Source: an uncultured bacterium
GTDB lineage: Bacteria > Bacillota > Clostridia > Lachnospirales > Lachnospiraceae
DNA: 9,511 nucleotides
Assembly (NCBI GenBank): GCA_945871045.1
Contig: CAMBUC010000062.1
Coordinates: 1 to 9,511, forward strand
Direction: 5' to 3'
Positions 1 to 6,842 of the stretch are shown piece after piece. Every line of letters starts with the position of its first letter. Position 1 is the stretch's first letter. The notes beneath the pieces were generated by a model. It was not told the DNA's origin. It saw only the letters and a list, made by a program, of their open reading frames with translations, and did not search any database. Made by a program: the position numbers and the translations under genes.

Positions 1-248
1 CGGACTGTGATATGGGTGTTTGCCAGACTGCAAGCCGTGTGGCATTCCTGCACAAAAATGAGAAGGGTACCATCGGAAGTTTTACCGCATTGCTTGGAGA
101 TGCCGGCGTAAATATCGATAACATGTACAACAAGAGTAAGGGAGACTATGCATACACCATGATGGATGTCGATGCGGCGATTCCGGCTGAAGTTCTGGAG
201 AAAATGTGTGCACTTCCCGGTGTATTCAAAGCTAGGGTGATCAAATAA
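1..248 (+). CDS. serA: D-3-phosphoglycerate dehydrogenase, C-terminal ACT domain (partial, 5' end outside window)
   Basis: This is the 3' end of a gene that begins before the window; the first complete codon is at position 3 and the frame closes with TAA at 246-248. The visible 81 residues open with DCDMGVC, a linker typical of clostridial SerA. An ACT domain follows: a first strand around RVAFLHKN, the glycine turn and helix GTIGSFTALLGDAGVNIDNM, and closing strands around YAYTMMDVD and ARVIK. SerA oxidises 3-phosphoglycerate to 3-phosphohydroxypyruvate with NAD, the first committed step of serine synthesis, in the cytoplasm. ACT domains in this enzyme usually bind serine for feedback control; that is family knowledge, not something visible here. 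An in-frame ATG at 12 is internal. The stop codon overlaps the start of the next gene, which implies one operon. The assignment rests on the ACT domain and its linker only, because the catalytic part is not in the window. Confidence 0.87.
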   Translation, partial: DCDMGVCQTASRVAFLHKNEKGTIGSFTALLGDAGVNIDNMYNKSKGDYAYTMMDVDAAIPAEVLEKMCALPGVFKARVIK

Positions 249-1489
249 TGGCTAATATAAGACCTTTTCGGGCAATTCGCCCGATCACAGACAAAGCGGC
301 GGCAATCGCCGCTTTGCCTTATGATGTATATAACAGACCGGAGGCAAAAGAGGTTGTAAAAAACAACCCGGATTCCTTCTTAAATATTGACCGGGCAGAG
401 ACACAATTTGATGATTCGGTAGATACATACGCAGAATGTGTGTATGAAAAGGCCCATGATCTGTTATGGGAGAAGATTGAAAAAGGTGACTTCCTTAGAG
501 AAGAAGCGCCTTGCTATTACATTTATGAATTGACGATGGATGGACGTGTGCAGACCGGTATCGTTGCCTGTGCATCCATTGATGATTATGAGGATCAGGT
601 GATCAAAAAACATGAGAACACCCGGGCGGATAAGGAAGCAGACCGTATCCATCATGTGGACAGCTGCAATGCACAGACAGGCCCCATCTTCCTTGCATAT
701 CGTGCCAACGATGTGATCCGTGAGATCGTGGCGAAGACAAAGCAGACCGCTCCTGTGTATGATTTCGTATCAGAGGATGGCATCGGCCATCGTGTATGGG
801 TGATTTCCGATACAGAGGATCTTGCTTCTATCAAAAATGCCTTTGACGGAATCGGAGAGATCTACATTGCTGACGGACATCACCGCGCAGCATCAGCTGT
901 GAAGGTGGGTCTCAAACGTCGTGCAGAACATCCGGATTATGATGGAACGGAAGAGTTCAATTTCTTCTTATCGGTATTATTCCCGGATGAGGAACTTATG
1001 ATCATGGATTATAACCGTGTGATCAAAGACCTGAATGGATTATCCACGGAAGCATTTCTTGCGAAGGTAGAGGAACTCTTTGAGGTCCGTCCTGTAGCAA
1101 AGAGTGATCGCAAGCCTGTGAAAAAGGGCGATTTCTCTATGTATCTGGGTGGAAACTGGTATCTGTGTACGATCAAAGAGGCTGATCGAAGCGTAGATCC
1201 GGTGAAGGGTCTGGATGTATCTTTGTTACAGGATCTGCTGCTGACACCGGTGCTGGGCATCGGAGATCCAAAGGTAGATAAGCGGATCGACTTTGTGGGC
1301 GGTATTCGCGGATTGGATGAGTTGGAGCGTCGTTGCGGTGCCGCCGGTGATTGCGTCTGTGCGTTCGCGATGTATGCAACGGACATTCAGGAACTGTTTG
1401 CAGTGGCGGATGCAGGACTTTTAATGCCTCCGAAATCCACCTGGTTTGAGCCGAAACTGCGCAGTGGCCTGTTCATTCATGAACTGTAA
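248..1489 (+). CDS. DUF1015 family protein, probable serine-metabolism partner
   Basis: This 413-residue protein matches the DUF1015 family in length and in its hallmarks. The N-terminus has RPFRAIRP and then ALPYDVYNRPEA, the family's PYDV segment. Near the middle it has IADGHHRAASA, with D209, G210, H211, H212 and R213. The start ATG overlaps the serA stop as TAATG, and AGGGTGA at 234-240 is a suitable ribosome binding site 7 nt upstream, inside serA. This implies translational coupling. DUF1015 genes commonly lie beside serA and serC in Clostridia, so a role in serine or phosphoserine metabolism is plausible. The DGHHR motif recalls the one in ParB/sulfiredoxin-fold proteins, which include the free serine kinases SerK and SbnI. 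Whether this protein phosphorylates anything is inference. There is no signal peptide or membrane segment, so it should be cytoplasmic. Two strong inverted repeats lie within its first 23 codons. Confidence 0.85.
   Translation: MANIRPFRAIRPITDKAAAIAALPYDVYNRPEAKEVVKNNPDSFLNIDRAETQFDDSVDTYAECVYEKAHDLLWEKIEKGDFLREEAPCYYIYELTMDGRVQTGIVACASIDDYEDQVIKKHENTRADKEADRIHHVDSCNAQTGPIFLAYRANDVIREIVAKTKQTAPVYDFVSEDGIGHRVWVISDTEDLASIKNAFDGIGEIYIADGHHRAASAVKVGLKRRAEHPDYDGTEEFNFFLSVLFPDEELMIMDYNRVIKDLNGLSTEAFLAKVEELFEVRPVAKSDRKPVKKGDFSMYLGGNWYLCTIKEADRSVDPVKGLDVSLLQDLLLTPVLGIGDPKVDKRIDFVGGIRGLDELERRCGAAGDCVCAFAMYATDIQELFAVADAGLLMPPKSTWFEPKLRSGLFIHEL
268..316 (+). other. Two tandem GC-rich hairpins at the start of the DUF1015 gene
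   Basis: The first is tcgggc (268-273), a 5-nt loop, and gcccga (279-284). The second is a perfect 10-bp stem, caaagcggcg (292-301) with cgccgctttg (307-316), around the loop gcaat. Both arms lie in coding sequence just after the translationally coupled start. No T-run follows, so they are not ordinary intrinsic terminators. The second corresponds to an Ala-rich peptide (AAAIAA) and may be a codon-usage by-product. Otherwise the pair could slow ribosomes or protect the 3' part of the operon mRNA. Confidence 0.45.
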
Positions 1490-1521
1490 ATACATCAATT
1501 CAATCAGGAAGGAACGCACAG

Positions 1522-2361
1522 ATGGCAACTGTTGAAGTACAAGAATTATCTTTGTTGGAAAACTATTTGAAGGGTCTGATCCCGGGATTTATCAGTTTTG
1601 CATTAAACGTGATCGCTGCCGTTCTGGTGTATCTGATCGGCGTGCGGGTGATTCGGTGGATGCGTCGCCTGATGGGGAAATCACTGAGACGTCACAATGT
1701 GGATGAGGGTGTCTGTCAGTTTCTCGATGCGATCGTGAAAGTGGGCGGTTACTTCCTGCTGATCCTGATGATCCTTGGTCTTTTTGGAGTTACTACCGCA
1801 TCTGTTGTGGCAGTGCTTGGATCTGCAGGTCTGACACTCGGTTTTGCATTGCAGGGCAGTCTTTCCAATTTTGCCGGAGGTGTACTGATCCTTTTGTTAA
1901 AACCCTTCGGAATCGGTGATTATATCATTGAAGAAGGCGGAAAAAAAGAAGGAACCGTGCAGGAAATCTCCATTTTTTATACAACGCTTTTGACTGCTGA
2001 TCATCGCATGGTTGTCATTCCCAACGGCATGTTGGCAAACAACAGTATCACAAATCTGACCAAGAGCGGTATCCGAAGATTGGATGTCAAGGTAGGAATC
2101 ACCTATGATGCAGATATGAAGAAGGCAAAACAGGTGCTGCTTCAGGTGGCAAAAAACTGTGAGCGCCGGTTGATGAGTGAAGAGCCGGTAGTACTTGTTG
2201 ATGAACTGGCAGATAGCAGTGTAAATCTGATCGTCCGTTTGTGGACAGATCCGGACAATTATTGGGATGCCCGTTCGGAAGTGACGGAACAAGTAAAGCT
2301 TTCTTTGGATGAAGCAGGCATTGAGATCGCATTTCCTCAATTGGATGTGCATGTTAGATAA
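1522..2361 (+). CDS. mscS: Small-conductance mechanosensitive channel (MscS family)
   Basis: This 279-residue membrane protein is close to the usual length of MscS channels, about 280-290 residues. It opens when membrane tension rises and releases small solutes during osmotic downshock. Hydrophobic segments fall at about residues 19-47 (TM1), 70-90 (TM2) and 93-128 (TM3). TM3 carries the Gly/Ala-rich pore-lining pattern SAGLTLGFALQGSLSNFAGG, followed by the amphipathic part ending LLKPFGIGD. The cytosolic beta domain is recognisable from EGTVQEI, the conserved VVIPNG (164-169) and NNSITN (173-178), followed by an alpha/beta C-terminal domain. AGGAAGG at 1506-1512 is the ribosome binding site. 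Only 32 nt separate it from the DUF1015 gene and no promoter or terminator is visible between them, so it is probably the last gene of the serA operon. The sequence shows no functional link to serine synthesis. Confidence 0.93.
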   Translation: MATVEVQELSLLENYLKGLIPGFISFALNVIAAVLVYLIGVRVIRWMRRLMGKSLRRHNVDEGVCQFLDAIVKVGGYFLLILMILGLFGVTTASVVAVLGSAGLTLGFALQGSLSNFAGGVLILLLKPFGIGDYIIEEGGKKEGTVQEISIFYTTLLTADHRMVVIPNGMLANNSITNLTKSGIRRLDVKVGITYDADMKKAKQVLLQVAKNCERRLMSEEPVVLVDELADSSVNLIVRLWTDPDNYWDARSEVTEQVKLSLDEAGIEIAFPQLDVHVR

Positions 2362-2364
2362 AAA

Positions 2365-2391
2365 TTAATTCTTTTTAGCAAAAAGAATTGA
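2365..2391 (+). repeat. Perfect palindrome overlapping the csp -35 box
   Basis: The arms aattcttttt (2367-2376) and aaaaagaatt (2380-2389) are exactly complementary around the 3-nt centre agc; one G-T and one T-A pair extend the stem to 2365-2391. It starts 4 nt after the mscS stop codon. The right arm supplies the first two bases of the csp -35 hexamer. The stem is AT-rich and no T-run follows, so it would be a weak terminator. Its position fits an operator at least as well. Confidence 0.55.
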
Positions 2392-2416
2392 CAAAATTAC
2401 CAAAACATGCTATGTT
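2388..2416 (+). promoter_or_regulatory. Promoter of the cold-shock gene, sigma-A type with extended -10
   Basis: A consensus -35 TTGACA (2388-2393), a spacer of exactly 17 nt, and a -10 TATGTT (2411-2416) preceded by TGC (2408-2410), which gives an extended -10 element. Transcription should start near 2423, leaving a leader of about 87 nt before the csp start codon. This is one of the two best promoter matches in the window and indicates high expression. Confidence 0.82.
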
Positions 2417-2422
2417 GAGTAA

Positions 2423-2509
2423 GGAATTTAGTTAAGTTGCACCAAAAAAGGTAGTGAAATTCCAAATAATAGCTAGCAAATGGCTCAGTTTAGTTTAGGA
2501 GGAAGTATT
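2423..2509 (+). promoter_or_regulatory. 5' leader of the cold-shock mRNA, possible thermosensor
   Basis: The stretch between the predicted transcription start and the csp ATG is unusually long for a 66-residue protein. Its very 5' end, ggaattt (2423-2429), is exactly complementary to aaattcc (2457-2463), which could close off the first 40 nt. A second self-complementary hexamer, gctagc, is at 2472-2477. The ribosome binding site AGGAGG (2497-2502) lies outside these pairings. Long structured leaders that refold in the cold are known for other cold-shock genes such as E. coli cspA; thermosensing here is inferred from that analogy. Confidence 0.45.
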
Positions 2510-2710
2510 ATGCAGCAGGGAACAGTTAAGTGGTTCAACGCAAAAAAAGGCTACGGATTTATTTCTGATGAAGCCGGAAACGAAGTATTTGTTCATTTTT
2601 CAGCATTGAATATGGACGGCTTCAAGGAATTGAAGGATGGCGAGAAGGTTGAGTTCGAAGTTGTAGAGGGAGAAAAAGGACCTCAGGCAGCAAACGTTAC
2701 CAGAATCTAA
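2510..2710 (+). CDS. csp: Cold-shock protein, CspA/CspB family
   Basis: This is a 66-residue single cold-shock domain, the family's usual size. It has the two RNA-binding signatures: RNP1 at about residues 14-19 (KGYGFI) and RNP2 at about 28-32 (VFVHF). It opens with the standard GTVKWFN strand and ends with the strand AANVTRI. Such proteins bind single-stranded RNA and melt secondary structure, acting as RNA chaperones in the cytoplasm. The start at 2510 is chosen because AGGAGG (2497-2502) sits 7 nt upstream and the protein then begins directly with the domain. An in-frame ATG at 2480 would add a 10-residue tail (MAQFSLGGSI) that the family lacks, and it has no ribosome binding site. The gene has its own promoter and terminator, so it is probably monocistronic. 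Confidence 0.95.
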   Translation: MQQGTVKWFNAKKGYGFISDEAGNEVFVHFSALNMDGFKELKDGEKVEFEVVEGEKGPQAANVTRI

Positions 2711-2733
2711 TCGTCACAATATTTTGTTTGCAA

Positions 2734-2783
2734 GCAAAAACAGTCATTCCGATTAAGGGATGGCTGTTTTTTTGCTTTTTTTC
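2734..2783 (+). terminator. Intrinsic terminator of csp
   Basis: The left arm at 2736-2750 ends in cagtcattcc and pairs through a 6-nt loop (2751-2756) with the right arm from 2757, which begins gggatggctgt. Eleven base pairs, two of them G-T, are extended by an A-run pairing with a T-run, and a second T-run follows at 2776-2782. This is the clearest terminator in the window. It lies 24 nt after the csp stop. Confidence 0.88.
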
Positions 2784-2795
2784 ACAGACGAAAAG

Positions 2796-2804
2796 TGTTA
2801 TACT
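2796..2804 (+). promoter_or_regulatory. Probable extended -10 promoter for the M16 peptidase-era unit
   Basis: TGT TATACT at 2796-2804 is a good extended -10 element. The position expected for a -35 falls in the terminator's T-run (2776-2781), so any -35 contact would be weak. A second TATAAT at 2807-2812 has no -35 at a proper distance. Transcription starting near 2811 would give a leader of about 46 nt. Because a strong terminator lies just upstream, the peptidase gene needs some promoter here. Confidence 0.55.
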
Positions 2805-2843
2805 ATTATAATTATTGGAAATAAATAATGGTAAAAAGGATTT

Positions 2844-2848
2844 GGAGG
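2844..2848 (+). promoter_or_regulatory. Ribosome binding site that decides the TTG start of the M16 peptidase
   Basis: GGAGG lies 8 nt before the TTG at 2857. The alternative upstream TTG (2815) has no purine-rich stretch at a suitable distance, and no in-frame ATG is available near the conserved N-terminus. This supports a non-ATG start. Confidence 0.75.
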
Positions 2849-2856
2849 AAATAGGA

Positions 2857-5790
2857 TTGAACAGCAAACAGATTTCAGAATTGACTGCGTATGAAGTGAT
2901 CCGGGAAGAAACATTGACGGATCTTGGGTCACAGGGAACCCTTCTTCGCCATAAAAAAAGTGGTGCAAAGATCGCACTGGTGGAAAACAATGATGAGAAC
3001 AAGGTGTTCTATATCGCTTTTCGAACACCCGTGGATGACTCTACCGGTGTTCCGCATATCATCGAGCACACGGTGTTGTGCGGTTCCGATGAGTTTCCTG
3101 TAAAGGATCCCTTTGTGGAACTGGCGAAAGGATCTTTAAATACGTTTTTGAATGCAATGACTTATCCCGATAAGACGATCTATCCGGTTGCCAGCTGTAA
3201 CGATAAGGATTTTCAGAACCTGATACATGTGTATCTGGATGCGGTATTTCATCCGAATATTTACAAATACAAAGAGATCTTTCTGCAAGAGGGATGGCAC
3301 TATGAATTGGAGAGTGAAGATGCACCCATCACGCTAAACGGTGTCGTATATAATGAGATGAAGGGGGCATTCTCTTCTCCCGAAGGAGTATTGGATCGTG
3401 TGATCCTTAATTCTCTTTTCCCGGATACCACTTATGCCAACGAATCCGGTGGAGACCCGGAAGTGATCCCGGAATTGACCTATGAGCAATATCTGGATTT
3501 TCATAGACGTTATTATCATCCCAGCAATTCATACATTTATCTGTATGGAGATATGGACATGGCAGAAAAACTGTCTTGGATCGATGAACATTATCTCTCA
3601 AAATATGAAAATCAGCCCATTGATTCCCAGATCAAACGACAGCAGGCATTTCAAACTCCTGTTGAGATAACAAAAGAATATCCCATCGCCAGCAGCGAAT
3701 CCTTAGAGGATCATGCATATCTGGCATATAACCTGGCTGTTGATACAGTCTTAAATAAGGAATATTATCTGGCATTTGACATCCTTGAATATGCACTGCT
3801 CGGTGCGCCGGGAGCACCCTTAAAGCAGGCACTTTTAGATGCAGAGATTGGAAAGGACATCATCAGTTCTTATGATAATTCAACGTATCAGCCGATCTTT
3901 TCCATTGTGGCGAAAAATGCAAATACCTCTGACAAAGAGCATTTTGTTCAGGTGATCCGCGAGACCCTCGAAAAGCAGGTGAAGGATGGAATCAGCAAAA
4001 AAGCCCTTTTAGCCGGCATCAATAGTGCGGAATTTAAATATCGTGAGGCGGATTTCGGTTCCTATCCCAAAGGACTCATCTATGGACTGCAGTGCATGGA
4101 CAGCTGGCTTTATGATGAAAACGAGCCCTTTATGCACTTGGAGGAAGGTGAGACATTTGTATTCCTGCGGGAGCAGGCAGAAACCGGCACCGGTTATTTT
4201 GAACAGCTGGTGCAGAAATGGCTGTTAGATAATCCACATGCATCGATCGTTATGATCAGCCCGAAAAAAGGACTGACGGCAGAAAACGAAAAAGCGCTGG
4301 AGAAAAAACTGGCAGATTACAAGCAGTCTTTAAGCGAGGAAGAGATCAGGGAACTGGTTGTTCGTACCGCGCTGTTGAAGGAATATCAGGCCGAACCTTC
4401 ACCGAAGGAAGATCTGGAAAAGATTCCGCTGTTGACCCGGGAAGATATAAAGAAAGAAGCAGCACATTTTTATAATGAGCAATGTGAGATGGCAGGCGTG
4501 CCGGTTGTTCATCATGACATTTCCACCAACGGAATTTATTATGTGGATCTGTTATTTGGACTGAATCATCTGACGGCTGAGGAACTTCCGTATCTGGGAG
4601 TTTTGAAATCCGTGATGGGTTATATGGACACGGCAAACTACAGTTACAGTGAACTGGCAAACGAGATCAATCTGTATACCGGAGGTATTTCATCTTCCCT
4701 CAATGCATTTGTGGATGCAAAAGATGGAAATCAGTTTGATGCGCGTTATGAAGTATGTATTAAGGTCCTTGCCTCCCAACTTCCGAAGGCCATGGATCTT
4801 GTCTGTGAGATTTTGACAAGTACCGATTTCTCTGATGACAAGCGTCTGTATGAGATCCTGGCACAAGTGAAATCCAGACTGGAGATGAGCATGACAACTG
4901 CCGGACATGCAGTTTCTGCCATGCGTGCCATGTCTTATTATTCACCAACCGGATGGTTCAATGATGCGGTGGGCGGGATCGCATTCTATCGTCTCGTTTC
5001 TGATCTGGAAGGCAATTTTAAAGAGCGCGTGGGCGGTCTGAAAGAAACACTGGTCCGGCTTGTGAAAAAGATCTTTGTAACCGGGCAGCTGATCGTCAGC
5101 GAGACGGTGGATGAAGCCGGACGTGATGCCCTGCTTCCGGAGATGGAAAAACTAAAAGCAGCACTTCCTGCACAGGCAGCGCAAAAGGATCAACTGGTGA
5201 TCAGTTGTGAAAAGAAAAATGAAGGTTTGAAAAATGCAGCGCAGATCCAGTATGTTTCCAGAAGCGGAAACTTTAAAACGGCCGGTTTTGCTTATACCGG
5301 AGCGCTTCGTATCCTGAAAACCATCATGAATTATGATTATTTATGGCTCAATATCCGTGTGCAGGGTGGCGCCTATGGCTGCATGAGTGGTTTTGCAAGA
5401 AACGGGGATTGCTATCTGTCATCCTACAGAGATCCGAATCTTCGTAAGACCAATGAAGTATTTGAGGGCATCCCTGCTTATCTGCATGATTTCGATGTGG
5501 ATGAGCGTGATATGACAAAGTTTATTATCGGAACCGTCAGTGCCCTTGACACACCACTGACACCTTCTGCAAAGGGAATCCGTTCCATGAGTGCTTATAT
5601 GTGCGGTGTCACCGATGAGGATGTGCAAAAAGAGCGGAAAGAGGTGCTTGAGGCAACACCGCAGGATATCCGTGAATTAGAGCCGCTGGTGGCAAGTGTG
5701 CTGGCTGCAGACTGTCTGTGCGTCATTGGAAACGAGGATACGCTTACAAAAGAAAAGGATATGTTTATGCATTTGGAGGATCTGTTTTAA
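2857..5790 (+). CDS. M16C zinc metallopeptidase (insulinase / presequence-protease type)
   Basis: This large zinc peptidase degrades peptides inside a closed two-half chamber; relatives include organellar PreP and other M16C enzymes. The start is taken as TTG at 2857 because GGAGG (2844-2848) lies 8 nt upstream; this gives 977 residues, the usual size for the subfamily. An earlier TTG at 2815 would add 14 residues without a ribosome binding site. The inverted zinc motif HxxEH is H67-I-I-E70-H71, and the third metal ligand is probably E167 in YNEMKGAFSS. An M16C-associated region, rich in charged helices, spans roughly residues 460-700. The C-terminal half keeps the substrate-binding signatures GGAYG (Y840) and SYRDPN (Y857, R858). 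The protein has no signal peptide, so it should be cytoplasmic and act as an oligopeptide scavenger. Its stop overlaps the era start as TAATG. Confidence 0.93.
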   Translation: MNSKQISELTAYEVIREETLTDLGSQGTLLRHKKSGAKIALVENNDENKVFYIAFRTPVDDSTGVPHIIEHTVLCGSDEFPVKDPFVELAKGSLNTFLNAMTYPDKTIYPVASCNDKDFQNLIHVYLDAVFHPNIYKYKEIFLQEGWHYELESEDAPITLNGVVYNEMKGAFSSPEGVLDRVILNSLFPDTTYANESGGDPEVIPELTYEQYLDFHRRYYHPSNSYIYLYGDMDMAEKLSWIDEHYLSKYENQPIDSQIKRQQAFQTPVEITKEYPIASSESLEDHAYLAYNLAVDTVLNKEYYLAFDILEYALLGAPGAPLKQALLDAEIGKDIISSYDNSTYQPIFSIVAKNANTSDKEHFVQVIRETLEKQVKDGISKKALLAGINSAEFKYREADFGSYPKGLIYGLQCMDSWLYDENEPFMHLEEGETFVFLREQAETGTGYFEQLVQKWLLDNPHASIVMISPKKGLTAENEKALEKKLADYKQSLSEEEIRELVVRTALLKEYQAEPSPKEDLEKIPLLTREDIKKEAAHFYNEQCEMAGVPVVHHDISTNGIYYVDLLFGLNHLTAEELPYLGVLKSVMGYMDTANYSYSELANEINLYTGGISSSLNAFVDAKDGNQFDARYEVCIKVLASQLPKAMDLVCEILTSTDFSDDKRLYEILAQVKSRLEMSMTTAGHAVSAMRAMSYYSPTGWFNDAVGGIAFYRLVSDLEGNFKERVGGLKETLVRLVKKIFVTGQLIVSETVDEAGRDALLPEMEKLKAALPAQAAQKDQLVISCEKKNEGLKNAAQIQYVSRSGNFKTAGFAYTGALRILKTIMNYDYLWLNIRVQGGAYGCMSGFARNGDCYLSSYRDPNLRKTNEVFEGIPAYLHDFDVDERDMTKFIIGTVSALDTPLTPSAKGIRSMSAYMCGVTDEDVQKERKEVLEATPQDIRELEPLVASVLAADCLCVIGNEDTLTKEKDMFMHLEDLF

Positions 5791-6707
5791 TGAATAGCGA
5801 AAAAAAACAATTAAAATCAGGATTCGTAACCATTATCGGAAGACCGAATGTTGGAAAATCAACACTGATGAATTATCTGATCGGACAAAAGATCGCCATC
5901 ACGTCCAATAAGCCGCAGACGACCCGTAACAGAATTCAGACTGTTTACACGGATCCAAATCAGGGGCAGGTCGTATTTTTGGATACACCCGGTATTCACA
6001 AAGCAAAAAATAAACTGGGTGAGTATATGGTCAGTGTAGCGGAGCATACGCTCAACGAGGTAGATCTGATCCTGTGGCTCGTGGAGCCGACAAATTATGT
6101 CGGCGCGGGCGAGCAGCATATTGCCGAGGTTTTAAAGAAGGTAAAAACACCCGTCATTCTGGTGATCAATAAGATCGATACCGTAGAACAGAAAGAACAA
6201 CTGTTGGAATATATTGATACATACCGAAAGATCTATGATTTCGCGGAGATCATTCCGGCCTGCGCACTGCGTGGGGAGGGAATGGATGATGTACGGGATA
6301 CGATCTTCAAATATCTGCCCTACGGGCCCATGTTTTATGACGAAGATACCATCACCGATCAGCCGGAGCGCCAGATCGTTGCGGAACTGATCCGCGAAAA
6401 AGCACTGCATGCATTAAGTGATGAGATTCCCCATGGAATCGCAGTGACGATCGAGCGCATGAAAGATCGCCGCGGGCAGAATCTGATAGATATCGATGCG
6501 ACGATTATCTGTGAGCGTGATTCCCACAAGGGTATCATTATCGGAAAGGGCGGCAGTATGCTGAAAAAGATCGGTACGAATGCCCGCTATGAGATCGAAC
6601 GGCTGTTAGACTGTAAAGTAAATCTGAAACTTTGGGTAAAAGTGAAGAAAGATTGGAGAGACAGCGATATCCTGCTGAAGAACTTCGGATACAAAGAAGA
6701 AAACTGA
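5790..6707 (+). CDS. era: GTPase Era, ribosome assembly factor
   Basis: A 305-residue protein, the normal Era length. The N-terminal GTPase domain shows G1 GRPNVGKS (17-24), G2 PQTTR (42-46), G3 DTPG (65-68), G4 NKID (127-130) and a G5-like ACALR (157-161), where many homologues have SAL. The C-terminal KH domain carries HKGIIIGKGG (about 246-255) and ends in the helix WRDSDILLKNFGY. Era binds the 3' end of 16S rRNA and helps mature the 30S subunit; it is usually essential and works in the cytoplasm near the membrane. The start at 5790 is chosen because GGAGG at 5775-5779 precedes it and the TAATG overlap couples it to the upstream peptidase. A longer in-frame opening from 5718 would add 24 residues not typical of Era. 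The neighbours downstream (YqzL-like, recO) match the usual Firmicutes order. Confidence 0.97.
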   Translation: MNSEKKQLKSGFVTIIGRPNVGKSTLMNYLIGQKIAITSNKPQTTRNRIQTVYTDPNQGQVVFLDTPGIHKAKNKLGEYMVSVAEHTLNEVDLILWLVEPTNYVGAGEQHIAEVLKKVKTPVILVINKIDTVEQKEQLLEYIDTYRKIYDFAEIIPACALRGEGMDDVRDTIFKYLPYGPMFYDEDTITDQPERQIVAELIREKALHALSDEIPHGIAVTIERMKDRRGQNLIDIDATIICERDSHKGIIIGKGGSMLKKIGTNARYEIERLLDCKVNLKLWVKVKKDWRDSDILLKNFGYKEEN

Positions 6708-6712
6708 GATGC

Positions 6713-6740
6713 TGTCATGTATGCAATTGCATCATAGACA
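6713..6740 (+). other. Imperfect hairpin just downstream of era
   Basis: The core atgcaattgcat (6721-6732) is a perfect 12-nt palindrome. It is flanked by atg/cat (6717-6719 with 6733-6735) and tgtc/gaca (6713-6716 with 6737-6740), each separated by a one-base bulge. It begins 5 nt after the era stop. Only a broken T-rich stretch (6748-6760) follows, so it is a poor terminator. It could be an mRNA end-protecting hairpin or a protein-binding palindrome. Confidence 0.35.
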
Positions 6741-6842
6741 ATCATGATTTTCCACTTTTTATCTCGTATGCTTCCACTGTCAAGCGCATATTCTAATATT
6801 GGGAAAGTGATTTCTACAATATCAACACAGGGGGAAGGTACA

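Noticed and set aside
1009..1386. Reverse-strand open frame of 125 codons opposite the DUF1015 gene
   Set aside because: Low-complexity Ser/Arg/Pro-rich translation typical of the complement of a real gene; no upstream signals.
2480..2509. Longer cold-shock protein starting at ATG 2480
   Set aside because: The added 10 residues are absent from the family, and AGGAGG at 2497-2502 would lie inside the coding region and points to 2510.
5718..5789. Longer Era starting inside the peptidase gene
   Set aside because: It would overlap the peptidase by more than 70 nt and add residues foreign to Era; the TAATG start with GGAGG is clearly better.
6744..6842. Upstream ATG extending the YqzL-like frame by 33 residues
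   Set aside because: It has no ribosome binding site, the added residues show no family pattern, and the TTG at 6843 has a G-rich site at the right distance.
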